A DNA stretch of 22,344 bases from Candidatus Latescibacterota bacterium (GTDB lineage: Bacteria > Latescibacterota > UBA2968 > UBA8231), in assembly GCA_022827165.1 (NCBI GenBank), contig JAJDTN010000157.1, forward strand, positions 1 to 22,344, read 5' to 3'. The notes below the pieces were generated by a model. The model saw nothing but the letters and a program-made list of their open reading frames with translations. It did not search any database and was not told the origin of the DNA. Shown in pieces: positions 6,942-15,085 of this stretch; the stretch's first letter is position 1, and the number at the start of each line of letters is the position of its first letter. A program made the translations under genes and the position numbers.

Positions 6942-7676
6942 ATGGCGATCCCCCTGCGCGAGATCACCGGCATGCCGGCCTTCTCCTCCTGCTACCCCAT
7001 GCCGCCGTGCCGCTACCGCCAAGCCCGGTTCCAGCTCGTCTTCTTCCGCGCCGATCCGGCGGCCGTCGACCGGGTCCTTCCCGAGTGCTTCACCCCGGAG
7101 GACGGCTGGTGCGTGGCCATGGGCCTGGCCGTTCCCTGGAGCTCCAGCTACGGCGCCTTCGAGGAGAGCGCCCTTTCCGTGCCCTGCGCCTTCGAGGGGC
7201 GGTCCGGCTACTTCTGCGCCGTGGCCTTCCTCAACTCGCGCTCCAGCATTCCCGCCGGCCGCGAGATCTACGGGACCCCGAAGGTCCACGCGCAGATCGC
7301 CGTCTCCATGGACGAGCGCGTCATGTGCACCGACACGGTGGCGGGCGGCGGTTCCGTCATGAGCATCCGGTCCACCATGCACCGGGAGGCCCGCCCCGAG
7401 GACGTGCCCTCCACCAGCCCCAACTGGCGCCTCAAGGTGATCCCCCGGGCCGACGGCCGCGGCCCCGAGGTGATGCAGGTCATCGACACCGACGAGGTCA
7501 GCACCGACCGGCAGGTCCATCTCTGCCGCGCCGGCGACGGCGTCGTCCAGTTCAACCCGACCCCCGTCTTCGACCTCTCCGACTTCGCCCCCCTCTCCAT
7601 CCACGGCGCCTGGTACCTGGAGATGGACTACACCGAGGGCTACGGCCAGGTCGTGCGCGACTTCTCGGGCGAGTAG
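6942..7676 (+). CDS. Acetoacetate decarboxylase (ADC) superfamily protein
   Basis: 244 residues, close to the usual ADC length. The ADC signature is clear at GREIYGTPKVHAQI (106-119), which includes the conserved glutamate and the PK pair, and at FFRADPAAVDRVLPE (34-48). The C-terminal part WYLEMDYTEGYGQVVRDF (224-241) also fits the fold. In true acetoacetate decarboxylases a lysine after a central strand forms a Schiff base. Here the matching stretch appears to be VMSIRSTMHREAR (139-151), with no lysine, so the protein may use the fold for another reaction or for ligand binding. The frame is open further upstream, but coding similarity starts at ATG 6942, and the segment before it is the divergent promoter gap. 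Only a weak GAGAAA precedes the start. It is a single-gene unit convergent with the NHL-FlgD genes. Confidence 0.88.
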   Translation: MAIPLREITGMPAFSSCYPMPPCRYRQARFQLVFFRADPAAVDRVLPECFTPEDGWCVAMGLAVPWSSSYGAFEESALSVPCAFEGRSGYFCAVAFLNSRSSIPAGREIYGTPKVHAQIAVSMDERVMCTDTVAGGGSVMSIRSTMHREARPEDVPSTSPNWRLKVIPRADGRGPEVMQVIDTDEVSTDRQVHLCRAGDGVVQFNPTPVFDLSDFAPLSIHGAWYLEMDYTEGYGQVVRDFSGE

Positions 7677-7742
7677 CCGCCGGACCGGCCGTACGGGGCC
7701 CTCCACCCCTCCGACGCGGGCCTGACGATGCGCTCGGCCGCC

Positions 7743-7777
7743 GGGCCTTTCCGCGGGGCTGGCCAAGGCAAAGGCCC
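7743..7777. terminator. Candidate bidirectional terminator in a convergent gap
   Basis: GGGCCTTT (7743-7750) and AAAGGCCC (7770-7777) form a perfect 8-bp inverted repeat with a 19-nt GC-rich loop. They lie between two convergent stop codons (7676 and 7788). Three A/T pairs at the loop side make it atypical and no long U-tract follows. The 111-nt gap holds nothing else. Confidence 0.38.
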
Positions 7778-7787
7778 CTTCCGTCCC

Positions 7788-9329
7788 TCAGTGCAGCAGC
7801 GTCAGCTTGTGGCTCTCATCCGTCCCATCGACCGACACCACCAGGAAGTAGGTGCCGGAGGCCTGCAGCCGCCCCTCCTGGTCGAGCCCGTCCCAGACGA
7901 ACTGGTAGGAGCCCGCCGGGCGCTCGGCCGCCGCCGCCAGCACCCGCACCCGCTGCCCCAACTCGTCGTAGATCCGTACCGAGACGGAGGCCGCCTGGTC
8001 CAACTCGAAGGCGATGGTGACAGCGGCATTGAAGGGATTCGGCCACAGGCGCACAGAGGGTAGCGCTCCTTCGGTACGGCCTGCCGGCACCTCCTCCTCG
8101 ACCGCCTCCACCGCCGTGGCCACCCTCCACTCCCTTACCCGGCAGATGCGGCGCAACTGGGAGAACTCCTCTCCCCCCCAATAGATGCCCCGAAAGTCAT
8201 TCAGCATCGAGACGAGGAGATCACCTTCGGACGTCAGCAACTGGCGAAAGGGCCACCAGATCGGGGCCTCCAGCGCCGGACCGCCGTTGCCGATATTGTC
8301 CTGGCAGCGGTGCTCCGAGACTCGCTTGCCGGCGACCGCCCGTTTCTCCACGGCAGCGCAGCCCCGTGCAACGTAGTCCAGTCCGTTACCGGCGACGGTC
8401 TCGATGACACCGTCCGGCCAGATGCGATGAATGCGGTGAAAGCCCTGATCGAGAATGTACAGCGCCCCCTGTTCGTCGATCGTGATCTCCCATGGTTGGT
8501 AGAGAGGAACTTCTGTCGCCAGACGGCCCTCGCCGACAGAGTAACTTCTGTTGTCCTGCACGGAGGGCGGGTGGTCTCCATACACCCGGGAGCCGGCCAC
8601 GATCTCGATGACGCCATCGGCGGACCGGCGGAAGACCTGGTTGCCCTGCGAGAAGAACACCACTCCCTGGCCATCCACGAGCACCCCGGTTACCAAGTCG
8701 GTTTCCACCAGCGTGGTGACCACGCCCTGGCCATCGATCTGCCGGATCCCGTCCGTGCCGGCGACCAGCAGGCGGCCCTCCCGATCAAACGCCAGCGCGG
8801 CCATCACGCCAAACCGGGCTTCCTTGGCCGGCCCGCCGTCGCCGCTGGACCCATACTCCCCTCCCGCGACGGTGACCACCTGACCATCCGGGTCCAGCCT
8901 GGCTATGCGGGACAGCTTCCGCCCCCAGTCGGGCCACGAGCGGTTGACATAGTCCACGAAGTAGAGCCGGCCCTGCCGGTCAAAGGCCAATCGCTCAGGT
9001 CCGATGCGGGCCTCCAGGGCCGCGACGCTGTCCTGCAAGACATTGGCCGCCCGTTCCTCGCGGGTCTGCGGCACCCCCACGATGCGCGTGGCCGAGCCGT
9101 CGGATTCGAGGCGGTAGATGACGGAGCCATCGGACACATGGACCTGCCCTGCCGGGTCCAAGGCCAAGCCCAAGGGCAGGTAGCTCCTATGCTCGCCGAA
9201 GGCCGCCAGGTAGTCCCCGCCGTCGGGGGCGGTCACGCTGCTGATGGTGCCCGGCTCGCCGCACGGCGGCAGCGCCCCCACCGGGGCCGTCAAGGCAAGC
9301 CACGACAGGCAGAGGAGCCGGGTTGCCAT
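7788..9329 (-). CDS. Secreted NHL-type beta-propeller protein with FlgD-like C-terminal tail (paralogue 2)
   Basis: The start is ATG 9329, giving 513 residues; the frame stays open further upstream, but that part is antisense-like read-through of the preceding paralogue. The signal peptide is MATRLLCLSWLALTAPVGA, with probable cleavage before LPPCGEPG. The body contains NHL/SMP-30-like blades of the form AFDRxGRLYFVDY and DQGFHRIHRIWPDGVIETVAGN. A serine-, valine- and tyrosine-rich FlgD Ig-like tail (about 426-513) starts at LWPNPFNAAV and ends HKLTLLH. Such tails are common on exported proteins of FCB-group and related phyla and are thought to act as sorting or anchoring modules. Paired cysteines suggest an extracytoplasmic location. 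The gap to the upstream paralogue is 5 bp, with GAGGG before the ATG. The ligand is unknown. Confidence 0.87.
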   Translation of the reverse strand: MATRLLCLSWLALTAPVGALPPCGEPGTISSVTAPDGGDYLAAFGEHRSYLPLGLALDPAGQVHVSDGSVIYRLESDGSATRIVGVPQTREERAANVLQDSVAALEARIGPERLAFDRQGRLYFVDYVNRSWPDWGRKLSRIARLDPDGQVVTVAGGEYGSSGDGGPAKEARFGVMAALAFDREGRLLVAGTDGIRQIDGQGVVTTLVETDLVTGVLVDGQGVVFFSQGNQVFRRSADGVIEIVAGSRVYGDHPPSVQDNRSYSVGEGRLATEVPLYQPWEITIDEQGALYILDQGFHRIHRIWPDGVIETVAGNGLDYVARGCAAVEKRAVAGKRVSEHRCQDNIGNGGPALEAPIWWPFRQLLTSEGDLLVSMLNDFRGIYWGGEEFSQLRRICRVREWRVATAVEAVEEEVPAGRTEGALPSVRLWPNPFNAAVTIAFELDQAASVSVRIYDELGQRVRVLAAAAERPAGSYQFVWDGLDQEGRLQASGTYFLVVSVDGTDESHKLTLLH

Positions 9330-9334
9330 GTCCC

Positions 9335-10987
9335 TCAGTGCAGCAGCGTCAGCTTGTGGCTCTCGGTCGTCCCATCGACCGAGATCACCAATAGGTACGT
9401 GCCCGAGGCTTGGGATCGCCCCTCCTGGTCGAGCCCGTCCCAGACGAACCGGTAGGAGCCCCCCGGGCGCTCGGCCTCCGCCGCCAGCACCCGCACCCGC
9501 TGCCCCAGCTCGTCGTAGACCCGCACCGAGACGGTGGCCGAGTGGTCCAGCTCGAAGGCGACGGTGACTGAGGCATTGGAGGGATTCGGGTACAGGCGAA
9601 GTGAGAGTCTCCCTGCCTCGGCGCCACTCGCAGGCAGCTCCTCCTCTTCGACCGCCTCGACGCCCGTGGCGACCATCCACTCGCGGACCCGGCAGATGCG
9701 GCGCAGGTGGGAGATGTCGCCCCCCGCCCACATCATGCCCCCCGGCCACATCCCCACGAGAAGATCGCCCTCCGGCGTCATCTGCAGCAGATGGGGAGAC
9801 CAGACCGGGGCCTCCAGCGCCGGCCCGCCGTCGCCGATGTTGTCCAGGCATGGGGGAATGGGGATGCCCCCGGCCACCCGCTTCTCGGACGCCGCACAGC
9901 CGGGTGACCAACCGAAGTCCAGACCGTTGCCAGCGACGGTCTCGATGGCGCCGTCGGGACGGACCCGATGGATTCGGTGGAAGTAGTAGTTGGCTATATA
10001 CAGGGACCCGTCCGAGTCGAGAGCGAGGGCCGACACAAAGTTGAAGGGAGCCTCGGTCGCCGACCCGCCGTTGGCGACATAGTACCCCCCCCGGCGCTCT
10101 TCCGACCCCTCTCCTTCCAACGCGGCCTCACGCATGGCCCTGAGACCATCCCAAGTCGACCCGGCGAGGTGCTCGATCGTGCCGTCGCCATTGCGGCGGA
10201 AGACCTGGTTGCCCGACGCAAAGTACAGTCTCCCCTGGTCATCCACTTGCGCTCGGTGGGCTGACTCCATGGGCCCGGAGGGTGCGGAGACATCTCCCTG
10301 GTCATCGATGCGCCAGACCCCTCCATGGCCCGACAACAGCAGATGTCCCTCCAGATCGAAAACCAGCGAGCTTGCCCAACCGAACGCCTCCGGGCCGGCG
10401 AAGGTGACGACCCGCCCATCGGTCTCCACGCGCGCAATGCGTGACACCGCCGTCGGGCCTTCGACCCTGATCGCCTGCCACGCGTCGACATAGTCGACGA
10501 AGTAGAGCCGGCCCTGCCGGTCGAAGGCCATCGGACCCGGCGCAATACGGGCTTCCAGAGCCGCGACCGTGTCCACCAGGACATTCACCCTCTGCAAACG
10601 GGGTGGGTCGTACCCGTCGTTGCCTATGCCGGCGGCATCAGCCCGATACTGAGGCACACCGACGATGCGGGTAGCGCTGCCATCGGCCTCCAAACGGTAG
10701 ATGATCGTCCAGTCGGCGACATGGACGCGCCCCTGGGGACCGACGGCCAGGAACTGCGGATAGTGACTGCGGTACTCCGGCGCGGCCTCGACGGCCCACT
10801 CCCGGAAGCCGGGTACGACCTGCGGCGGGTAGACCTTGTAGCCACTGAAGGCGGCTATGTAGTCCCCGCCGTCGGGAGCGGTCACGGTGCTGATCGTGCC
10901 CGGCTCCCCGCACGGCGGCAGCGCCCCCACCGGGGCCGCCGAGACAAGCCACCACAAGGCGAGGAGGCCATGAAGACGGGTTGGCAC
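9335..10987 (-). CDS. Secreted NHL-type beta-propeller protein with FlgD-like C-terminal tail (paralogue 1)
   Basis: 550 residues from a GTG start at 10987, preceded by GGGAGGAGGGG with good spacing. The signal peptide (about 1-23) ends APVGA before LPPCGEPGTIS. NHL-like blades include AFDRQGRLYFVDYVDAW, LAVGPQGRVHVADW and ALDSDGSLYIANYYFHRIHR. The FlgD-like tail (about 463-550) starts at LYPNPSNASV and ends HKLTLLH. The protein is a tandem paralogue of the next gene. The first 30 residues of the mature protein and the last 90 residues are nearly identical between the two, and the propeller between them has diverged. Cysteines at GCAASEKR and PPCLDN are shared. No catalytic residues can be assigned; binding to a carbohydrate or surface partner is a plausible but unsupported role. 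Confidence 0.87.
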   Translation of the reverse strand: MPTRLHGLLALWWLVSAAPVGALPPCGEPGTISTVTAPDGGDYIAAFSGYKVYPPQVVPGFREWAVEAAPEYRSHYPQFLAVGPQGRVHVADWTIIYRLEADGSATRIVGVPQYRADAAGIGNDGYDPPRLQRVNVLVDTVAALEARIAPGPMAFDRQGRLYFVDYVDAWQAIRVEGPTAVSRIARVETDGRVVTFAGPEAFGWASSLVFDLEGHLLLSGHGGVWRIDDQGDVSAPSGPMESAHRAQVDDQGRLYFASGNQVFRRNGDGTIEHLAGSTWDGLRAMREAALEGEGSEERRGGYYVANGGSATEAPFNFVSALALDSDGSLYIANYYFHRIHRVRPDGAIETVAGNGLDFGWSPGCAASEKRVAGGIPIPPCLDNIGDGGPALEAPVWSPHLLQMTPEGDLLVGMWPGGMMWAGGDISHLRRICRVREWMVATGVEAVEEEELPASGAEAGRLSLRLYPNPSNASVTVAFELDHSATVSVRVYDELGQRVRVLAAEAERPGGSYRFVWDGLDQEGRSQASGTYLLVISVDGTTESHKLTLLH

Positions 10988-11000
10988 AACCCCTCCTCCC

Positions 11001-11024
11001 TTAGTGCAGCAGGGTCAACTTCAG
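11001..11024 (-). repeat. Remnant tail of a third NHL-FlgD paralogue
   Basis: Just after the ankyrin stop, the minus strand reads CTG AAG TTG ACC CTG CTG CAC TAA, i.e. LKLTLLH and a stop. From its AAG codon on, the DNA matches the 3' end of paralogue 1 (AAG CTG ACG CTG CTG CAC TGA) and the following AGGGA at about 22 of 25 positions. It holds the same position before paralogue 1 as that paralogue's own tail holds before paralogue 2. Confidence 0.65.
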
Positions 11025-12256
11025 CCGGCCTCGATCTGCGCCTGCAGAAAGTCCAGGGCCGCCTGGTTGACCCAGCGCTCCTCGTGGAAGGCCCGCCCGT
11101 ACTCCAAGGCCGTCACCTCGCGGTACTCATGGGCCTCGTCGTCGATGAACATCAGCTGCTTGCGGATGGAAGCTCGAACCGAGGGATCGGCGCCGCGCTC
11201 GAGCAGCGCTCTGACGAAGTAATCGGCCTCCAGCCCCCTCACCGTCGCGGGCTGGACCACCACGGCGCTGAACAACGGCGTGTGTCCGCCGAAGCCGTCG
11301 GCATCGACCGCCGCGCGGGCGTCCGGGTCGGCGCCGTGGTCCAGGAGCCAGTCGAAGATCTCGCGCTCGTAGTAGTCGATCGCCATGTGCAGCAGTGTGG
11401 CGCCTTGCAGCGGCGTCCCGTGCAGCCCGTAGCCGTCGTCTCCGCCGCAGCCGCACGCCCGAGGGAAGATGTCCTCGCCGGTCAGGGGCCTCCCGACGAA
11501 GCCGGGGTCGCGCTCGTACAGACCCTCCAGCAGGTCGACTCGTCCCCGGTGCACCGCCATGGCGGGCGTGTCGGGGTAGTCGACGTTTGCCTCGAGGATC
11601 CGCAGGACCTCGTGCTTGCCGGCCGGGTTGCGGGAGTAGGTGCTCAGCGCCATGGCGACGGGGGCCAGGCGGTCGCCCTCGGAGTCGCACAGCTCGGCGC
11701 CGACCTCGACCAGCTCCCTCAGGCCGTCCCCGTTCACCGTCTCGCAGCAGCCGATGATGATGCCGCGCGGGACCGGCGCGCCGAGGGCGGCCAGCTTGCG
11801 CATGGTGCTCACCTTGCCCTGCAGGGCCGCGCGTGAGAAGGCCCTTTCGAGGTCCCTGGCGCCGAGGGCGGCGAGCATTTCCACGATCTCATCCCGGCCG
11901 AGGTTGGCGGCCTGCGACATGGGCGGGCCCCAGTCCTCGTTGCGCACGTTCTCGCCCAGCAGGTCGGGGTGCTCCGTGACGATGTCGCGGACCCGCTGCA
12001 CGTCGTCGCGCCAGATGGCGCGCAGCAGCGCCACCTTGACGCGGAGGCGGGGCCAGCTCGCCTGCTGGTAGGCCCTCGCCAGCGTGAGCTGCGCGTCGGC
12101 GAGCTTCGCCTCGGCGGGCTCCACCCCGCGGGGATGGAACTCCTCGAAGTCGGACCGGGCGTCGGGGTCGCCGGAGCGGTACGCGGCCAGAAGCGACTTG
12201 GCCTGGCCCCTGAGGTGGTCCAGGTAGGGATCGTTGGGCAGATGGCGAATCGGCAT
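11021..12256 (-). CDS. Ankyrin-repeat protein
   Basis: 411 residues from ATG 12256, which overlaps the upstream stop by one base (TGATG). No signal peptide is seen. The N-terminus LPNDPYLDHLRGQAKSLLAA (about 5-24) is a recognisable leader of a bacterial ankyrin family. Ankyrin units follow, for example AANLGRDEIVEMLAALGARD, AALQGKVSTMRKLAALGAP, MAVHRGRVDLLEGLYERDPG, LHMAIDYYEREIFDWLLDHG and HTPLFSAVV followed by VRALLERGADPSV. Ankyrin arrays mediate protein-protein contacts; the partner is unknown. The gene is cytoplasmic by prediction yet sits between genes for exported proteins, which is odd for a functional operon. A small CGCGGDDGYG insertion interrupts the array. The open frame extends upstream to 12469, but that part lies inside the preceding gene and is rejected. 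Confidence 0.9.
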   Translation of the reverse strand: MPIRHLPNDPYLDHLRGQAKSLLAAYRSGDPDARSDFEEFHPRGVEPAEAKLADAQLTLARAYQQASWPRLRVKVALLRAIWRDDVQRVRDIVTEHPDLLGENVRNEDWGPPMSQAANLGRDEIVEMLAALGARDLERAFSRAALQGKVSTMRKLAALGAPVPRGIIIGCCETVNGDGLRELVEVGAELCDSEGDRLAPVAMALSTYSRNPAGKHEVLRILEANVDYPDTPAMAVHRGRVDLLEGLYERDPGFVGRPLTGEDIFPRACGCGGDDGYGLHGTPLQGATLLHMAIDYYEREIFDWLLDHGADPDARAAVDADGFGGHTPLFSAVVVQPATVRGLEADYFVRALLERGADPSVRASIRKQLMFIDDEAHEYREVTALEYGRAFHEERWVNQAALDFLQAQIEAG

Positions 12257-13662
12257 CACTCCACCTCCCCGTCGAGCAGCGCCCGCCCGTACAGAATGTG
12301 GGGGATGTCCAGCCCGGGCCGCTCGAGGCGGTTGAACCGGGCCCACTGGATCTCCCAGATCCGCGGGTCCCAGCGGCACAGCTCCATCCAGCCGCGGATG
12401 ATCTTGCTGTCGCCGTCGGGGCCGTCCACGCGGCCGCCGATGCGCGGCTCCTCCAGCGACCCGTTCCACATCTGGTCCGTAAAGGTGCGCGTGAACCGCA
12501 GCATGTCCTCCTTCGTGAAGACCACCCCCCGGCGGAAGGCCTCGACGGCGAAGGTCACGTCGATCTGCCCGTGGCTGGTGTCCTCGGGCCGGCTGTTGTC
12601 CGGCTCTCCGGCCTCGGTCCAGTCCCAGTAGTTCCAGGTCCAGGCATTTCCCGTCTTTTGGAGGAAGTGCTTGAAATGGGCGGCCATCTGGGTGGCGCGC
12701 TCCAGGTAGAGGGGGTTGTCCGAGACGTCCTTCAGCACCAGCCAGACCCGCGCCGGGGCGAGGTACTGGTTGTGGGGCATGACGCGGTTGGGGAAGCGCT
12801 CGGAGGGGGACTCGGTGAACCGGTAGGCCCCCATGCCCGGCCCCACCTCCTGCCAGTGGCGCTCCTGCTTCTCGAGGACGCGTTCCTCGATCAGTTGCAG
12901 ATAGGACCGCGCCTTCTCCTCGTAGCGGCCCTGCAGGCGCGGGTCCTTCAGGGCCAGCTCGATGAGCTGGGCCACGGGGTAGAGGATCATGCCCTCGTGC
13001 ACGGCGTACTCCAGCGGCGCCGGTCCCCGGGTCTCGACGCGGAAGCGGTCGCCGATCTCGGGCTTACCCTCCAGCCGCACCTCGAAGCCGGCGATGCCGG
13101 GGATCGGCTCTCCCTCGGCGTGCGGACCGTCGTGGACCACTTCCCACGGGCCGCCGCTCCTCTGCCGCACCGTGAAGCGGTCCGCCCCGGTGCGCTCGAC
13201 GATGTACTCCGCGTCGACCGCTTCGTGGGCCTGCTGGATGTTCGTCTCCACTTTCGCCTCGGGCAGCATCCGCGCCGTCCCCCGGTTGTGCAGTTCCTCG
13301 GCGCGCATGCGGGAGACGGAGTAGCGGTCCGCCTGCCACCCCGGGATGCCGTCGCCGTCGTGGTCGCTCATGTTCGCCGCCATGCGGTCGAAGTGGTCCA
13401 CCACTTTGTCCAGCCAGCGCGGGTCCCCGGTGACGCGGTACATCTTGATGTAGCCGTTCAGGTAGTAGCTCTCGCCCCAGGCCAGGGCCGACGAGGTCTT
13501 CTGGTCCGAGTACGCCCTCCCCTCGTTCCGCGAGTTGTCGAAGGCGACGAACTCGGCGATGAGGGCTTCCCGGTCGAATCCGGTCACTTGCGCCCGTCCT
13601 TCCTGAAAGGTGAGCAGCACGAGGCCGGCGGCGGCGGCCAGCCATGCGGGGATCGGTCTCAT
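12256..13662 (-). CDS. Secreted (alpha/alpha)-barrel protein, polysaccharide lyase/hydrolase-like, with inserted beta-domain
   Basis: 468 residues from ATG 13662, with AGGAGG 7 nt upstream. The signal peptide is MRPIPAWLAAAAGLVLLTFQ, with cleavage near EGRA. The main body is helical with six-hairpin-type motifs: LAWGESYYLNGYIKMYRVTG (60-79), PHNQYLAPARVWLVLKD (296-312), WTWNYWDWTE (341-350) and EDTSHGQIDVTFAVEAFRRG (360-379). Such motifs, especially D-TSH-x-x-D, occur in uncharacterised alpha/alpha-toroid hydrolases and lyases. Residues about 150-212 form an inserted beta-rich module (YIVERTGADRFTV ... AGFEVRLEGKPEIGDRFRVE) that resembles beta-domains of flagellar hook-associated proteins. 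A DHDGDGIPGW segment (100-109) could bind calcium. The enzyme activity cannot be stated. It is first in a minus-strand set with the ankyrin and NHL genes. The long in-frame extension to 13857 is rejected. Confidence 0.82.
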   Translation of the reverse strand: MRPIPAWLAAAAGLVLLTFQEGRAQVTGFDREALIAEFVAFDNSRNEGRAYSDQKTSSALAWGESYYLNGYIKMYRVTGDPRWLDKVVDHFDRMAANMSDHDGDGIPGWQADRYSVSRMRAEELHNRGTARMLPEAKVETNIQQAHEAVDAEYIVERTGADRFTVRQRSGGPWEVVHDGPHAEGEPIPGIAGFEVRLEGKPEIGDRFRVETRGPAPLEYAVHEGMILYPVAQLIELALKDPRLQGRYEEKARSYLQLIEERVLEKQERHWQEVGPGMGAYRFTESPSERFPNRVMPHNQYLAPARVWLVLKDVSDNPLYLERATQMAAHFKHFLQKTGNAWTWNYWDWTEAGEPDNSRPEDTSHGQIDVTFAVEAFRRGVVFTKEDMLRFTRTFTDQMWNGSLEEPRIGGRVDGPDGDSKIIRGWMELCRWDPRIWEIQWARFNRLERPGLDIPHILYGRALLDGEVE

Positions 13663-13892
13663 CCGGTTGCCTCCTCGAGTCGGTCTTCCAGCCTCGGCAA
13701 GGTAGGCCCACCCGAAAGACGGGACCAATCGCCCCGCCATTGGCCAAGGTTTCCGGCTGCGTGGCCGTCCCTCGCCACCTTCACTCCTGATCGCCCGGGC
13801 GGCCGAACCCTTGACGCTGCCCGCGCCCTCGCGGAACCTATGCCGCCCCGGCAGCACCCCCGATCCGCACCCCGTACCCGACCCGAGGCCCC

Positions 13893-15080
13893 ATGGATCC
13901 CCTTCGCGTCGCCGCCATCTGCACCATCTACTACCCCAAGTCGCACGCCGACGTGATCGTCACCAAGTTCCTGGAGGGGGCCTCCACCGACGAGGGCTTC
14001 CGGCCCTTCGACGACGTGCGCGTCACCTCCGTGTACATCGACCACGTGCTGGAGAACGATGTCGGCCTCGGCCGCCTGGCGAAGCACGGGGTCCCCCATC
14101 ACCCCAGCATCCGCCGCGCCCTGCACGCCGGGTCCAACGAGTTGGACGTGGACGCCGTGCTCCTCGTGGGCGAGCACGGGGACTACCCGTGGAACGAGCG
14201 CGGCCGGCACATGTACCCGCGGCGCTACTTCTTCGAGCAGATCGCCGGCGTCTTCGCCGAGAGCGGCCGCGTGGCGCCGGTCTTCAGCGACAAGCACCTG
14301 GCCTACAGCTGGGACGACGCCGCCTGGATGTGGGCCCGCAAGCAGGAGCTGGGCATCCCCCTCATGGCCGGGTCCTCCCTGCCCCTGTGCTGGCGCCGGC
14401 CGTGGCTGGAGTACGACAAGGGCGTCGAGCTGGAGGAGGTCATGGCCCTCAGCTACGGATCGGTGGAGGCCTACGGCTACCACGCCCTGGAGACCATGCA
14501 GTGCATGGCGGAACGGCGCGCCGGCGGCGAGACCGGCGTCGTCTCCGTGCAGTGCCTGGAGGGCGACGATGTGTGGCGGGCCCGGGACCGCGGCGAGTGG
14601 TCCCAGGATCTGGCCGCGGCCATGCTGTCCGCCACGGAGAAGGCCCGCAGCAACGACCCGGAGGAGTACGACGATCCCACCCTCTTCCTGGTGCGCTACG
14701 CCGACGGGCTGAAGGCATCGGTCCTGCATCTCAACGGCGTGGGCACCTTCGCCTACGCCGCGCGCCGGCGGGACGGCACCGTCGACGCCTGCGAGGCCCA
14801 CACCCAGGAAGGAGGGCCCTTCGCTCACTTCGGCTACCTCACCCGCAACATCGAGCAGTTCTTCCGCACCGGCGTGCCGCCGTACCCCTGCGAGCGCACC
14901 CTGCTCATCACCGGTGTCATCGACGCCGTCATGATCTCCCGCAGCGAGGGGTGCCGCGTCGTCGACACGCCCTACCTCGACATCCACTACGAGTCCTACG
15001 ACGAGATGCCCCTGCGCCCGCGGGGTCCGCGCCCGGTGGGCGCCTGTCTCGATCCGAACGCCCCCGACATGCCAGCCTGA
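13893..15080 (+). CDS. Uncharacterised conserved protein, possibly oxidoreductase-like
   Basis: 395 residues, no signal peptide. The N-terminus alternates strand and helix (LRVAAICTIYYPKSHADVI, 4-22), like a nucleotide-binding fold. There is no GxGxxG motif, so a Gfo/Idh-type relation is only a possibility. Strongly conserved-looking patches are LLVGEHGDYPWNERGRHMYP (90-109), RRYFFEQI, PVFSDKHLAYSWDDAAWMW and IPLMAGSSLPLCWRRPW. Several His, Asp, Glu and Cys residues in these could form a metal or active site. I recall similar proteins from Latescibacteria and Planctomycetes annotated only as hypothetical. It is first in a six-gene plus-strand operon, with 5 bp to the ammonia-lyase gene. The start ATG follows a weak GAGG. 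The function is unknown. Confidence 0.85.
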   Translation: MDPLRVAAICTIYYPKSHADVIVTKFLEGASTDEGFRPFDDVRVTSVYIDHVLENDVGLGRLAKHGVPHHPSIRRALHAGSNELDVDAVLLVGEHGDYPWNERGRHMYPRRYFFEQIAGVFAESGRVAPVFSDKHLAYSWDDAAWMWARKQELGIPLMAGSSLPLCWRRPWLEYDKGVELEEVMALSYGSVEAYGYHALETMQCMAERRAGGETGVVSVQCLEGDDVWRARDRGEWSQDLAAAMLSATEKARSNDPEEYDDPTLFLVRYADGLKASVLHLNGVGTFAYAARRRDGTVDACEAHTQEGGPFAHFGYLTRNIEQFFRTGVPPYPCERTLLITGVIDAVMISRSEGCRVVDTPYLDIHYESYDEMPLRPRGPRPVGACLDPNAPDMPA

Positions 15081-15085
15081 GAGCC

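Noticed and set aside
9330..9911. N-terminal extension of paralogue 2 upstream of ATG 9329
   Set aside because: The extension overlaps the 3' end of paralogue 1 and is Arg/Gly-rich, whereas a proper signal peptide begins at 9329.
13811..13844. TTGACG as a -35 element for the operon at 13893
   Set aside because: The -35 matches 5 of 6, but no acceptable -10 lies 16-18 nt downstream; only a poor TATGCC at 22 nt.
12298..13956. 552-codon plus frame opposite the alpha/alpha-barrel gene
   Set aside because: It is antisense to a gene with a signal peptide and ribosome binding site, and its Leu/Val/His-rich composition shows no motif.
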